Source: a virus
Virus record (IMG/VR): IMGVR_UViG_3300042476_000424
Coordinates: 1 to 37,117 of that record
Length of the DNA: 37,117 bases
Reading direction: 5' to 3' (one strand)
Shown here piece after piece: positions 8,184 through 14,226 of this stretch. Made by a program: the position numbers and the translations under genes. The notes beneath the pieces were generated by a model, which did not search any database, was not told the origin of the DNA, and worked only from the letters and a program-made list of their open reading frames with translations. Each line of letters begins with the position of its first letter. Position 1 is the first letter of the stretch.

Positions 8184-8264
8184 CTACATTCCTATGGGCG
8201 TATGCCAGGCCACTATGATTGAGAAAATAAGCATAATAATAAAATATAGAATCATGAATCTCAT
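8184..8264 (-). CDS. Tiny single-span membrane protein (26 aa)
   Basis: 26 residues, MRFMILYFIIMLIFSII then VAWHTPIGM: almost entirely one membrane helix. Its start overlaps the stop of the 52-residue membrane protein (ATGA), and the protease ATG begins one base after its stop codon. The tight packing argues that it is translated. Function unknown; a membrane partner of the neighbouring protease is a guess. Confidence 0.5.
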   Translation of the reverse strand: MRFMILYFIIMLIFSIIVAWHTPIGM

Positions 8265-8419
8265 TCTGCTCTCACTATTCTGAGGCATTGCTGAAGCTTG
8301 ATATTAGCGTGAATCCTATCAAAATGAGCAGACTCAACTCCATCTTTAAATCCTATATGCTTTCCAGACTCATATCCAAGCCAGAAAACCCCAATAAAAA
8401 CCCCAATCTTAAAATACAT
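8261..8419 (-). CDS. Small membrane protein with glycine-rich helix (52 aa)
   Basis: 52 residues. An N-terminal hydrophobic segment with regularly spaced glycines (FKIGVFIGVFWLGYESG, about 3-19) is followed by a charged tail ending CLRIVRAE. The start lies inside the end of the preceding gene (stop of that gene at 8409) and the stop overlaps the next start, so it belongs to the same leftward operon. The spaced glycines suggest helix packing in a membrane oligomer. I do not recognise a family. Confidence 0.55.
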   Translation of the reverse strand: MYFKIGVFIGVFWLGYESGKHIGFKDGVESAHFDRIHANIKLQQCLRIVRAE

Positions 8420-8780
8420 ACTTAATTGCCTTATCTGGATCTTGCTCTAAGATAATATCTGAATTGAATGGTCTGCACAGTGGCTTGCCTGACGTTGATA
8501 TACCAACATATGACCAGTCTGACTCGTCTTCAATCATAAAAAACAAAGAACCCACATAAGAGGATGATTGCATGAGATCCCTGATAGTTTTTGGATCATA
8601 CTCACGATGCTTAAAGGCAAATGTCTCAATTAATGCTGGAACGATATAGACAGGTACTTGGCGCATTGAGAACAGAAAATATCTGATCTCTGTTGATGTT
8701 GTTTGAAAGCTAGTTAAAAGCTCCGAAACTTGGTTTGGATTTTCTTGAATTTCTTTTGCTAGATGGTGAAGCGTTTTCAT
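8409..8780 (-). CDS. Unknown protein in recombination operon
   Basis: 123 residues from ATG 8780, chosen because AAAGGGG lies just upstream. The longer frame to 8879 lacks a ribosome-binding site and would overlap the exonuclease more deeply. It still overlaps the exonuclease gene by 71 bases. Mixed alpha/beta composition with a helical N-terminus (KTLHHLAKEIQENPNQVSEL) and a C-terminal beta stretch (SLFFMIEDESDWSYVGIS). No motif recognised. Confidence 0.6.
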   Translation of the reverse strand: MKTLHHLAKEIQENPNQVSELLTSFQTTSTEIRYFLFSMRQVPVYIVPALIETFAFKHREYDPKTIRDLMQSSSYVGSLFFMIEDESDWSYVGISTSGKPLCRPFNSDIILEQDPDKAIKYVF

Positions 8781-9357
8781 CAATACCCCTTTCGTAGTTA
8801 TAAATTTCTTCCCTACTTGTATGCGGAAGAAGTTGTTTAATAATCTCAACTGTGGCCCGACAATCTGATTCAGCATCATGATGAGTTAATCGAATCCCAA
8901 GTTGTTTGCAAATATTATCGAGCGAATACCCATCAAATGTAAAGCGATTCTGTGTCTTAGCAAGTGAATGACTTGAATATGGTTTAAGCTTATTGATTGT
9001 CCAATAAGCCGCATCACCCATGTTAAGCATGTTCATTCTAAGTACCGCATAGTCATAAGGGACGATCTTCCCATACATCTTAGAGTTTGAATGACACCAA
9101 ATCTCAGATGCGCCGGATAAGTTAATCCAATCGACTAAACTCTGATAAACTTCACTAAACTTCTTATACTTTGATGCCTGTCTTCGAGTGATTCCATGAA
9201 TTTCCTGTGCTTCATCTGACCACTTAAATGGGTTGCATTGTATCAACCTAGTATCAATCACGTTAAACTTATCATCTAAGAGGCAAAAGAATCCTGTGAT
9301 AATCTCAGCATCAAAAACATTCAGACTCGTAGTTTCTAGGTCAGTTACGAGGATCAA
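8710..9357 (-). CDS. DEDDh 3'-5' exonuclease (DnaQ-like)
   Basis: 215 residues. The three exonuclease motifs are present: ExoI DLETT (D6, E8), ExoII around YDYAVL (D102), and ExoIII HDAESD (H160, D165), which places it in the DEDDh/DnaQ (Pol III epsilon-like) superfamily. EIHGIT at 52-57 is also typical. The last 25 residues are basic and serine-rich, possibly for DNA binding. It lies directly downstream of ssb with a 4-base overlap. Since no DNA polymerase is visible in the genome, a role in recombination or end processing is more likely than proofreading for a phage polymerase. Confidence 0.87.
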   Translation of the reverse strand: MILVTDLETTSLNVFDAEIITGFFCLLDDKFNVIDTRLIQCNPFKWSDEAQEIHGITRRQASKYKKFSEVYQSLVDWINLSGASEIWCHSNSKMYGKIVPYDYAVLRMNMLNMGDAAYWTINKLKPYSSHSLAKTQNRFTFDGYSLDNICKQLGIRLTHHDAESDCRATVEIIKQLLPHTSREEIYNYERGIDENASPSSKRNSRKSKPSFGAFN

Positions 9358-9668
9358 GCCACTTCCTTATTGCCTAGAAAGCTGAATTGCTCAACGATAA
9401 ACTGAAATCTCTCAACTCCATTCGGATCCTTGTAAGTATCAATCTGGCAATCAAGATAAACTAATTTACCTTCAGTTACATATTTACCAAGAATTTCAGC
9501 ACTAGACGCATAGGCAACAATGGGAAGGAAAGAGACTTTATCTTTACCATCCTTTTGTGGTCGCCAGACTCTCAGAGAAAACTTGAGCATGGCTTTACCT
9601 GCTTTGGTTTGCTTCATTTCTAGATTGTACGCAGCTCCGAGAAGAGTTGCCTTACTTACAGCGATCAT
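9354..9668 (-). CDS. ssb: Single-stranded DNA-binding protein
   Basis: 104 residues from ATG 9668, with AAAGGA five to six bases upstream. The OB-fold pattern of SSB proteins is evident: KATLLGAAYNLEMKQTKAGK, then AMLKFSLRVWRP, then FLPIVAYASSAEILGKYVTEG and VYLDCQIDTYKDPNG. It lacks the acidic C-terminal tip (DDxIPF type) that bacterial SSB uses to recruit partners, and ends GNKEVA. The frame stays open upstream through the hexamer repeat as a run of Gly-Leu, but the ribosome-binding site supports the internal start. It cooperates with ERF and the exonuclease. Confidence 0.87.
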   Translation of the reverse strand: MIAVSKATLLGAAYNLEMKQTKAGKAMLKFSLRVWRPQKDGKDKVSFLPIVAYASSAEILGKYVTEGKLVYLDCQIDTYKDPNGVERFQFIVEQFSFLGNKEVA

Positions 9669-9690
9669 ATAAATCCTTTTATTGTTATTT

Positions 9691-9834
9691 AGACCCAGAC
9701 CCAGACCTAGACCAAGACCCAGACCAAGACCCAGACCTAGACCAAGACCCAGACCAAGACCCAGACCTAGACCAAGACCCAGACCTAGACCAAGACCTAG
9801 ACCCAGACCTAGACCAAGACCCAAACCCAGACCA
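9691..9834. repeat. 144-bp tandem hexanucleotide array (AGACCN x 24)
   Basis: Twenty-four head-to-tail hexamers with consensus AGACC plus a variable sixth base; only one unit (number 23, AAACCC) departs from this. The sixth base is C, T or A and never G. It follows a partial higher-order pattern, C-T-A-C-A in units 2-6 and 7-11, then C-T-A triplets. On the minus strand the array is (GGTCTN), giving GG or GGG tracts every six bases just upstream of ssb. It is the only such array in the genome. Confidence 0.97.
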
Positions 9835-9854
9835 TTTTTGTTTTTTCCCTCTAA

Positions 9855-10121
9855 TCATTTTAATTCACCAAAACTTTCAATGCAGTTTTTTTGAATGTAA
9901 AATTCGGGCACATTAAGACATTGTTCATCTTTGTATTTTTTATCTGTAAATGCTCCTGTCTCATAAACAATAGCAGGATTGCTTATCAAGACGCATGTTT
10001 CATTCACTCCGATAAGTTCACCAACATAAATGTAATTAAGACAAAAGAAAGTTACTCTTTTACCCATAAGTTTTAGCATACCTTCGTTTTCGACTTCAGT
10101 TACATGTACTAGCTTTTTCAT
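9855..10121 (-). CDS. Conserved phage protein of unknown function (88 aa)
   Basis: 88 residues, starting MKKLVHVTEVENEG. It contains the segment KRVTFFCLNYIYVGELIGVN, then LISNPAIVYETGAFTDK, and ends IESFGELK. I recall this pattern (valine-rich beta strands, 'NPAIVYETG', 'IESFG' at the end) from conserved hypothetical proteins of many tailed phages, but no function is known to me. It sits between erf and the hexamer array in the leftward operon. Confidence 0.75.
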   Translation of the reverse strand: MKKLVHVTEVENEGMLKLMGKRVTFFCLNYIYVGELIGVNETCVLISNPAIVYETGAFTDKKYKDEQCLNVPEFYIQKNCIESFGELK

Positions 10122-10123
10122 TT

Positions 10124-10696
10124 TTATCCCCTTTTATTATTCTGAGCGATGAGCTCAGATGCTTCCTGCTTAGATATGTCATCACTGAATTTTACACCCA
10201 TCTTCTTTAAAGCATTCTTTTGAGCATCTGAAGCAAGTCCTACCATTGGTCGCTGCTGGCCAATGCCATCAACCTGAAATGTAGGCTTAGGCTGTTCTGG
10301 CCTTTTAGGAAGTGAAATTTCAGGGCGAGAAACTGAGTTTCCATCATCATCTTCTTCTGAAGTTGAGATGCCTAATAAGGCTTGAAGTTGATAACGCTTG
10401 TAATATGTAATAAGCGAGCCGAATTTCTGTGGATCAGGGTTATGAGGAAGAATCATTTCCGATGTAATTTCTTCTCCAGTGGTATGAATGATCTTGGTGA
10501 TTAAAATTGTCTTATCACCGTCAACACGCATGGCCTGAATCAGAGCAAGATCAACACTGGCAAGAAGTGGTCTAACAGCGTCTAGGATTCCAGATAAAGT
10601 CAGATAATCTGATTTAAAAAATGGATTCTGAGCGTCTTTTGCGATTGGTTTTAGATTGGCGTGAAACTTTACGAGTGATTGGTTTAAGTTCTTCAT
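10124..10696 (-). CDS. erf: ERF-family single-strand annealing protein
   Basis: 190 residues. The N-terminal ERF domain is recognisable: AQNPFFKSDYLTLSGILDAV (about 22-41), RPLLASVDLALIQ, and the family's diagnostic SLITYYKRYQLQALLGI followed by EEDDDGN. The C-terminal part is a proline-rich linker and a small helical tail (SDAQKNALKKMGVKF..KQEASELIAQ) typical of these recombinases. It anneals complementary single strands during phage recombination or repair, with SSB and the neighbouring nucleases as likely partners. The upstream small gene overlaps its 5' end by 83 bases. Confidence 0.92.
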   Translation of the reverse strand: MKNLNQSLVKFHANLKPIAKDAQNPFFKSDYLTLSGILDAVRPLLASVDLALIQAMRVDGDKTILITKIIHTTGEEITSEMILPHNPDPQKFGSLITYYKRYQLQALLGISTSEEDDDGNSVSRPEISLPKRPEQPKPTFQVDGIGQQRPMVGLASDAQKNALKKMGVKFSDDISKQEASELIAQNNKRG

Positions 10697-10850
10697 TTAG
10701 TACCTCCAAGGCATAGTCCAACGGCTTTTCACCGTTGATAAGTTTAGTATTTGATCTGCATTTGCATTTCGTTTGAGAAACTACTTCTTCATTCTTATAT
10801 TGTAAAGAATATTCAGAACAACATTTAGGGCAGGTTAATAACTCTTCCAT
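10614..10850 (-). CDS. Small zinc-finger-like protein, first gene of leftward operon
   Basis: 78 residues, preceded by a GAGGTAAT ribosome-binding site. The N-terminus has CPKCCSEY (C7, C10, C11) and a second pair C-K-C (C29, C31), which could form a zinc knuckle. The C-terminus is strongly basic (KVSRQSKTNRKRRSESIF). Its last 83 bases overlap erf in another frame, so the basic tail could be partly an artefact of overlap. It is the first gene after the divergent control region; a regulatory or nucleic-acid-binding role is inferred. Confidence 0.55.
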   Translation of the reverse strand: MEELLTCPKCCSEYSLQYKNEEVVSQTKCKCRSNTKLINGEKPLDYALEVLNEELKPITRKVSRQSKTNRKRRSESIF

Positions 10851-10933
10851 TTATTACCTCATATATGATTAATAAGTCAGCAAAGCATGATTAAAACATC
10901 ATAAATGACAAGTAAATACGTAATTTTTACACC

Positions 10934-10962
10934 TTTACATTAATTAGCCCATATTTTATAAG
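10934..10962 (+). promoter_or_regulatory. Sigma70-type rightward promoter
   Basis: TTTACA at 10934-10939 (five of six matches to TTGACA), a 17-base spacer, and TATAAG at 10957-10962 (five of six to TATAAT). Transcription would start near 10969, some ten bases before the pseudoknot leader and about 120 bases before the replisome-organiser gene. Confidence 0.6.
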
Positions 10963-10979
10963 TTATTTATCTAAAGCGA

Positions 10980-11067
10980 CTGCACCGCTAAAAAATTATT
11001 CATAATGATGGGAAACCATCTTCCTCTCTACTTGGGTGCAGCTTTCCGAAATGATTGCCAGGTAGAG
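10980..11067 (+). ncRNA. Candidate H-type pseudoknot leader RNA (cis-regulatory)
   Basis: Three pairings are readable. Stem S1: CTGCAC at 10980-10985 with GTGCAG at 11036-11041. Stem S2: ten pairs, CTCTACTTGG at 11026-11035 with CCAGGTAGAG at 11058-11067, including one G-U. Their order is S1a, S2a, S1b, S2b with no base between S2a and S1b, which is a classical coaxially stacked H-type pseudoknot. Loop 1 carries a small hairpin, GATGG-GAAA-CCATC (11007-11020), capped by a GNRA tetraloop. The RNA ends about 20 bases before the ATG at 11089. I do not match it to a riboswitch class I know. Confidence 0.55.
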
Positions 11068-11088
11068 TTTTATCTTTAGAGGTGATCT

Positions 11089-11592
11089 ATGGCATCGGGG
11101 AAAAAGAATTATTTCAGGCATTCATTTTTTGCCAGGAATGATGACTTTGTAATTCTGCTTATTGATGAACTGGGCTATCAGGGCTACTTTTTATGGTTTG
11201 CATTGCTTGAAGTATGCGGAGAAATTGCGGCTGACAGCTACCCAGAAACTTTCAAAATTCACAACTCCAGACTGCTCAGGAGTTTAAGATGTAGACAGGA
11301 GAAGTTAGACTCGTTCTTAACTCTAGCTAAGCTGGAGTCTAGGTTGAGTTGGACTAGAGTTGAAAATAACCATTTTATCCAAATACATAACTTCCGGAAA
11401 TATTTAGGAAAGTATGAAAATTTGAACGATTCAAATTCTCCTAATAAAAGAAAAGAAAATAAAATAAAAGAAAAGGAAATAGAAAACACAGAAATCGGGG
11501 TCGATTTTAATTTTGATTTAGGGGAAGAAAGCGGGATCAGGAACCCAAAAAACAGACTTGGAATGAGAAGGCCAACTTTTAATATTTCATGA
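11089..11592 (+). CDS. Phage replisome organiser-like protein (N-terminal domain type)
   Basis: 167 residues with an AGAGGTGAT ribosome-binding site. The N-terminus (KNYFRHSFFARNDDFVILLI, then ELGYQGYFLWFALLEVCGE) matches the pattern of phage replisome-organiser / DnaD-like initiator N-terminal winged-helix domains, continuing with LLRSLRCRQEKLDSFL and a final IHNFRKYLGKYEN. A lysine-rich linker follows (KRKENKIKEKEIE) and a short basic tail. Such proteins bind the phage origin and help load the host helicase. It is the first rightward gene, behind the promoter and leader RNA. Confidence 0.75.
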   Translation: MASGKKNYFRHSFFARNDDFVILLIDELGYQGYFLWFALLEVCGEIAADSYPETFKIHNSRLLRSLRCRQEKLDSFLTLAKLESRLSWTRVENNHFIQIHNFRKYLGKYENLNDSNSPNKRKENKIKEKEIENTEIGVDFNFDLGEESGIRNPKNRLGMRRPTFNIS

Positions 11593-11629
11593 TTTTGACA
11601 ACCTTAGACAAACCTGAAACCATTCCAAT

Positions 11630-12601
11630 ATGGAAAAGGTTACGTTCCATGACTTGGTTTCAAAGCTGAAAGAACTTGCTCATGAGCTTGGAAGAACACC
11701 TACCTTAAGAGACTTCGTTCATACTGGCATTTCTAAAAGACAAATAGATAAATATAAATATTCTAAGATTGTAGAAGCTGCTGGTTTAGAACAGAATCCA
11801 TCACCCCATACAAGTGAAGCAGTCCAAGTAATAACAGGAGCTCCAAAGGTTCTTATCTTTGACTTAGAAGTTGCCCCTGCCATTGCCTACACTTACAACT
11901 TTAGAGAAGCATTTATAAATCCAGAAAACATTATTCAGATGCCATACATTCTATCCTATGCAGCAAAGTGGCTTGATAGTGATGAGATCTTTTATGGCGA
12001 CACCAGGAACACACCTAAAAACGATAAGCATTTACTTGATGAGCTTGGAGAGTTAATTAATGAGGCCCATTGGGTAGTCGGGCATAATATGAAGAAATTT
12101 GATTTACCTACAGCTAAGGGAAGGATGATTATTGAGGAAATGCTGCCAGTAAAGGACATCGCTGTATTTGACACCTTCAAAATAGCATTTAAACACTTTA
12201 AATTTCCATTTTATAAGCTAGGGGAGCTTGCCAAGTACCTTAAGTGTGAAAAAGAGAAATTGAGCCATTCTCGCTTCCCTGGGACGTCATTGTTCACAGA
12301 GGCCGATAAAGGAAACCCAGAGGCGTTCATTGAAATGGAAGAATACTGCAAAATGGACGTCATCGTAACTGAAGAGGTATTTAAAAAGCTAATGCCATGG
12401 GAGCCGTCAATAAACTTTGGATCTAATTTCCAGAAAGCTATATGTGTCTGCGGCGGTGAAAAATTCTACAAAAATGGCATTAAATATCTTAAATCTGGAG
12501 CGTTTCAGATATGGCGGTGCGTGAATAAAAATTGTGGTAAACACTTTGTCGGTAAAGATAATTTGTTGCATAAAGACATTAGAAAGCAATTATTGAAATA
12601 G
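11630..12601 (+). CDS. DEDDy-type 3'-5' exonuclease with HNH-associated repeat and zinc ribbon
   Basis: 323 residues. Residues 8-52 form a homing-endonuclease-associated repeat (LKELAHELGRTPTLRDF..SKIVEAAGL), a DNA-binding element. Residues 73-256 are an RNase H-like exonuclease: ExoI DLE at 78-80, ExoII GHNMKKFD (D158), ExoIII YCKMD (Y239, D243), i.e. the DEDDy arrangement. Residues 270-305 are a zinc ribbon with C272/C274 and C297/C302. I know this core from phage exonucleases and polB-like exonuclease domains; the flanking DNA-binding modules on both sides are notable. There is no good ribosome-binding site upstream of the chosen ATG. Confidence 0.8.
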   Translation: MEKVTFHDLVSKLKELAHELGRTPTLRDFVHTGISKRQIDKYKYSKIVEAAGLEQNPSPHTSEAVQVITGAPKVLIFDLEVAPAIAYTYNFREAFINPENIIQMPYILSYAAKWLDSDEIFYGDTRNTPKNDKHLLDELGELINEAHWVVGHNMKKFDLPTAKGRMIIEEMLPVKDIAVFDTFKIAFKHFKFPFYKLGELAKYLKCEKEKLSHSRFPGTSLFTEADKGNPEAFIEMEEYCKMDVIVTEEVFKKLMPWEPSINFGSNFQKAICVCGGEKFYKNGIKYLKSGAFQIWRCVNKNCGKHFVGKDNLLHKDIRKQLLK

Positions 12602-12623
12602 TCGGGTTTAATTTCCGTTTCGA

Positions 12624-12643
12624 TTTCTCACGATCATGCGAAA
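12624..12643. promoter_or_regulatory. 20-bp imperfect palindrome, operator candidate
   Basis: TTTCTCACGATCATGCGAAA pairs with its own reverse complement at 8 of 10 positions per half and is centred on GATC. It lies 8 bases before the start codon of the HExxH gene, in a 50-base gap. Position and size suit an operator, perhaps for the helix-turn-helix protein encoded at 13255, but this is inference. Confidence 0.4.
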
Positions 12644-12651
12644 ATTAATGA

Positions 12652-12975
12652 ATGAAGAAGTTACCAAAATCAGTTTTAATCTTTGGCCGCAAAATACCCA
12701 TTAAAAACATCCCAGGTAAAAAGATAATTGAACTTTACCCAGAATTTACCCAACCACCATTAGGCCTATGGGATAGCTCTAAAAGAGAAATAATAATTAA
12801 TTCAGATTTCCCAATAGAAGATCAGAAGTACACATTAAAGCATGAAATGGCGCATAGCTCTTTCACGTTTACCGGAATAGATTTAATCATTGATCCGGCC
12901 CTTCAGGAAATAATTGTCCAAACTGTTGCAACACTGATTGAAGACATTCTTAATCAAGCACAGACTCTAAAATGA
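12652..12975 (+). CDS. HExxH putative metallopeptidase (IrrE/ImmA-like size)
   Basis: 107 residues. The motif TLKHEMAHSSF gives H64, E65 and H68, a minimal gluzincin zinc site, with E86 in the following helix (ALQEIIVQTVATLI) as a possible third ligand. The preceding strand KREIIINSDFP and the overall layout resemble short phage IrrE/ImmA-like putative metallopeptidases. ImmA proteins cleave repressors. A Cro/CI-type HTH protein is encoded two genes downstream, so a regulatory pairing is possible but unproven. No ribosome-binding site is obvious. Confidence 0.65.
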   Translation: MKKLPKSVLIFGRKIPIKNIPGKKIIELYPEFTQPPLGLWDSSKREIIINSDFPIEDQKYTLKHEMAHSSFTFTGIDLIIDPALQEIIVQTVATLIEDILNQAQTLK

Positions 12976-13223
12976 ATGTTCTGTTCATGAATACTTATTA
13001 TCTCCCAACTCATGAAGAACTTATAAGACTTGATAACGTCCAAAGACAAATAGCTGGCTGGAGAGCTGAACTTGCTAGGGAATGGCAACTTAAAAGATTT
13101 TCTCCTGGCGAGATTTATCTATCTAAGCAAAGATTTCATAATGGCATCATAGACACATGGAAAATATTCCCGGGATTTAAAGAAGAAAATAAAGAAGTTT
13201 ACATTTCAGAAGCATCATCTTAA
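12972..13223 (+). CDS. Unknown small protein
   Basis: 83 residues; start overlaps the previous stop by four bases. A second ATG five codons in is possible. Helical first half (THEELIRLDNVQRQIAGW), then a basic, aromatic-rich second half (WQLKRFSPGEIYLSKQRF). No recognised domain. Confidence 0.6.
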   Translation: MNVLFMNTYYLPTHEELIRLDNVQRQIAGWRAELAREWQLKRFSPGEIYLSKQRFHNGIIDTWKIFPGFKEENKEVYISEASS

Positions 13224-13254
13224 ATTGTTTTTCCACACATAAAAGGGGTACGAA

Positions 13255-13515
13255 ATGAACGTTAAGGCAAACGCTATTGCTGATTTCATTAAAATAACAA
13301 GAGAATCGAAAAACATATCACAAAAAGAATTATGCGTTAAACTTGGTCTTGCTGATAATGGCCATTACATAAGTAATGTCGAGAGAAAAAAATCTCAATT
13401 CCCAATTAAAAGAATAAAAGATTTATCCCAAGCATTAGACGTTGGAGTTGATTCATTAGTCAATCTGATGGTTGATGATTACAGAAATGCACTTTTAAAA
13501 GAGATTTCAAAATGA
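13255..13515 (+). CDS. Cro/CI (XRE) family helix-turn-helix protein
   Basis: 86 residues with an AAAAGGGG ribosome-binding site. Residues 8-60 are a canonical XRE HTH: IADFIKITRESKNISQKELCVKLGL, then ISNVERKKSQFPIKRIKDLSQALDV. The last 25 residues are helical. It is probably a transcriptional regulator of phage genes; the palindrome at 12624-12643 is one possible target. No integrase is present, so a lysogeny repressor role is not supported. The stop overlaps the next start. Confidence 0.85.
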   Translation: MNVKANAIADFIKITRESKNISQKELCVKLGLADNGHYISNVERKKSQFPIKRIKDLSQALDVGVDSLVNLMVDDYRNALLKEISK

Positions 13516-13895
13516 ATTTAAGGCAAAGCTTATCATTCCCTGAGCTATTAGTAGGAAGTGATGGTTCAATTTTTAAGAATGGGCAAAGACTTCCATTAAA
13601 TTATAATCATGGCACTACAATCCGCGGCCCTGTGGTTACTTATTTACATAACGGCAAAGGCAGACAAGTCTCAGTTATAAGACTGGTGTTTGAGGCACAT
13701 GTTAAAAAAGCTAAAATAGAACCAGCTGACTATGTAGAGTTCATAGACGGTAATGAATTAAATGTAAAAGCTGATAATCTAATCAAAGGAAGAAGATATT
13801 CAAAACTACCAATTAAGAAGGTGAAGAAAGAGAAGCAAAAAAGAGAAGAAGTTTATTCAACATGGCTCAATGGCCATTGTGAAGTTTACTGCTAG
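13512..13895 (+). CDS. Degenerate HNH-like protein
   Basis: 127 residues. The middle reads VIRLVFEAH, then YVEFIDGNELNVKADNLIKG. This follows the HNH_3 endonuclease pattern (RLV..aF, then V-x-H-x-D-G-x-x-x-N-N-x-x-x-N-L), but the catalytic histidine of HNH is F at this place. A basic tail (KKVKKEKQKREEVYS) follows. It is probably an inactivated homing-type nuclease retained as a DNA-binding protein, or one reusing other residues. It overlaps the HTH gene by four bases. Confidence 0.6.
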   Translation: MNLRQSLSFPELLVGSDGSIFKNGQRLPLNYNHGTTIRGPVVTYLHNGKGRQVSVIRLVFEAHVKKAKIEPADYVEFIDGNELNVKADNLIKGRRYSKLPIKKVKKEKQKREEVYSTWLNGHCEVYC

Positions 13896-13905
13896 GAGGT
13901 GTTAA

Positions 13906-14226
13906 ATGAATGACATTGAAGCTTTTGAGAAGTGGAGAGATAATAATTTTAGTAAATTGATTGAGGTTGGTAACAAAGGCGGATTAGAAAAATTGAATGA
14001 TAATCTTGCTTGGTGCTGGCAAGCCGCTATCGAGAATAAGGAAATGCAACAAATAAACGGAACTAAAATGAAACAGATGAATGATCGAATAGAAGATTTG
14101 TTAGCTGAAAATAAAAAGCTCCGTGAAGCTTTAGAGTTTTATGCTGCCCATGCTAGAGATAATTGCCACTATCCAGTGACTGACAAAATAGCCAGAGAAG
14201 CACTAAAAGAAGCAGGCAAAGAATGA
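13906..14226 (+). CDS. Unknown coiled-coil early protein
   Basis: 106 residues with GGAGGTGTTAA upstream, a strong ribosome-binding site. N-terminus FEKWRDNN and LAWCWQAAIENKEM is a pattern common in small early proteins of enterobacterial and other phages of unknown role. A coiled-coil stretch (MNDRIEDLLAENKKLREALEF, about 63-83) precedes a short C-terminal helix. The stop overlaps the next start. Confidence 0.65.
   Translation: MNDIEAFEKWRDNNFSKLIEVGNKGGLEKLNDNLAWCWQAAIENKEMQQINGTKMKQMNDRIEDLLAENKKLREALEFYAAHARDNCHYPVTDKIAREALKEAGKE

Larger units (their letters stand above)
10851..11088. promoter_or_regulatory. Divergent control region between leftward and rightward operons
   Basis: 238 bases with no gene. 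The left half is very AT-rich and holds an inverted repeat ATGAT/ATCAT (10887-10902). It presumably includes the leftward promoter, although I see no convincing -35/-10 pair. The right half holds the rightward promoter (10934-10962) and a structured leader (10980-11067). An origin of replication could also lie here, but there are no iterons. Confidence 0.7.

Noticed and set aside
8781-8879. Longer start for the 123-residue protein
   Set aside because: No ribosome-binding site and deeper overlap with the exonuclease; ATG 8780 has AAAGGGG upstream.
9691-9834. CRISPR array
   Set aside because: Contiguous six-base units without spacers; no cas genes.
9647-9916. Long open frames across the hexamer array (Pro-Arg, Asp-Pro/Leu/Gln and Gly-Leu runs)
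   Set aside because: They result from the six-base repeat, which keeps frames open; no ribosome-binding site fits and SSB has its own start at 9668.
12480-12560. Transposase, from the zinc ribbon at the end of the DEDDy protein
   Set aside because: The core is an exonuclease and there are no terminal inverted repeats or target duplications around the gene.
13255-13515. Lysogeny repressor
   Set aside because: Only a short HTH protein; no integrase, att site or divergent cro/cI arrangement is visible.
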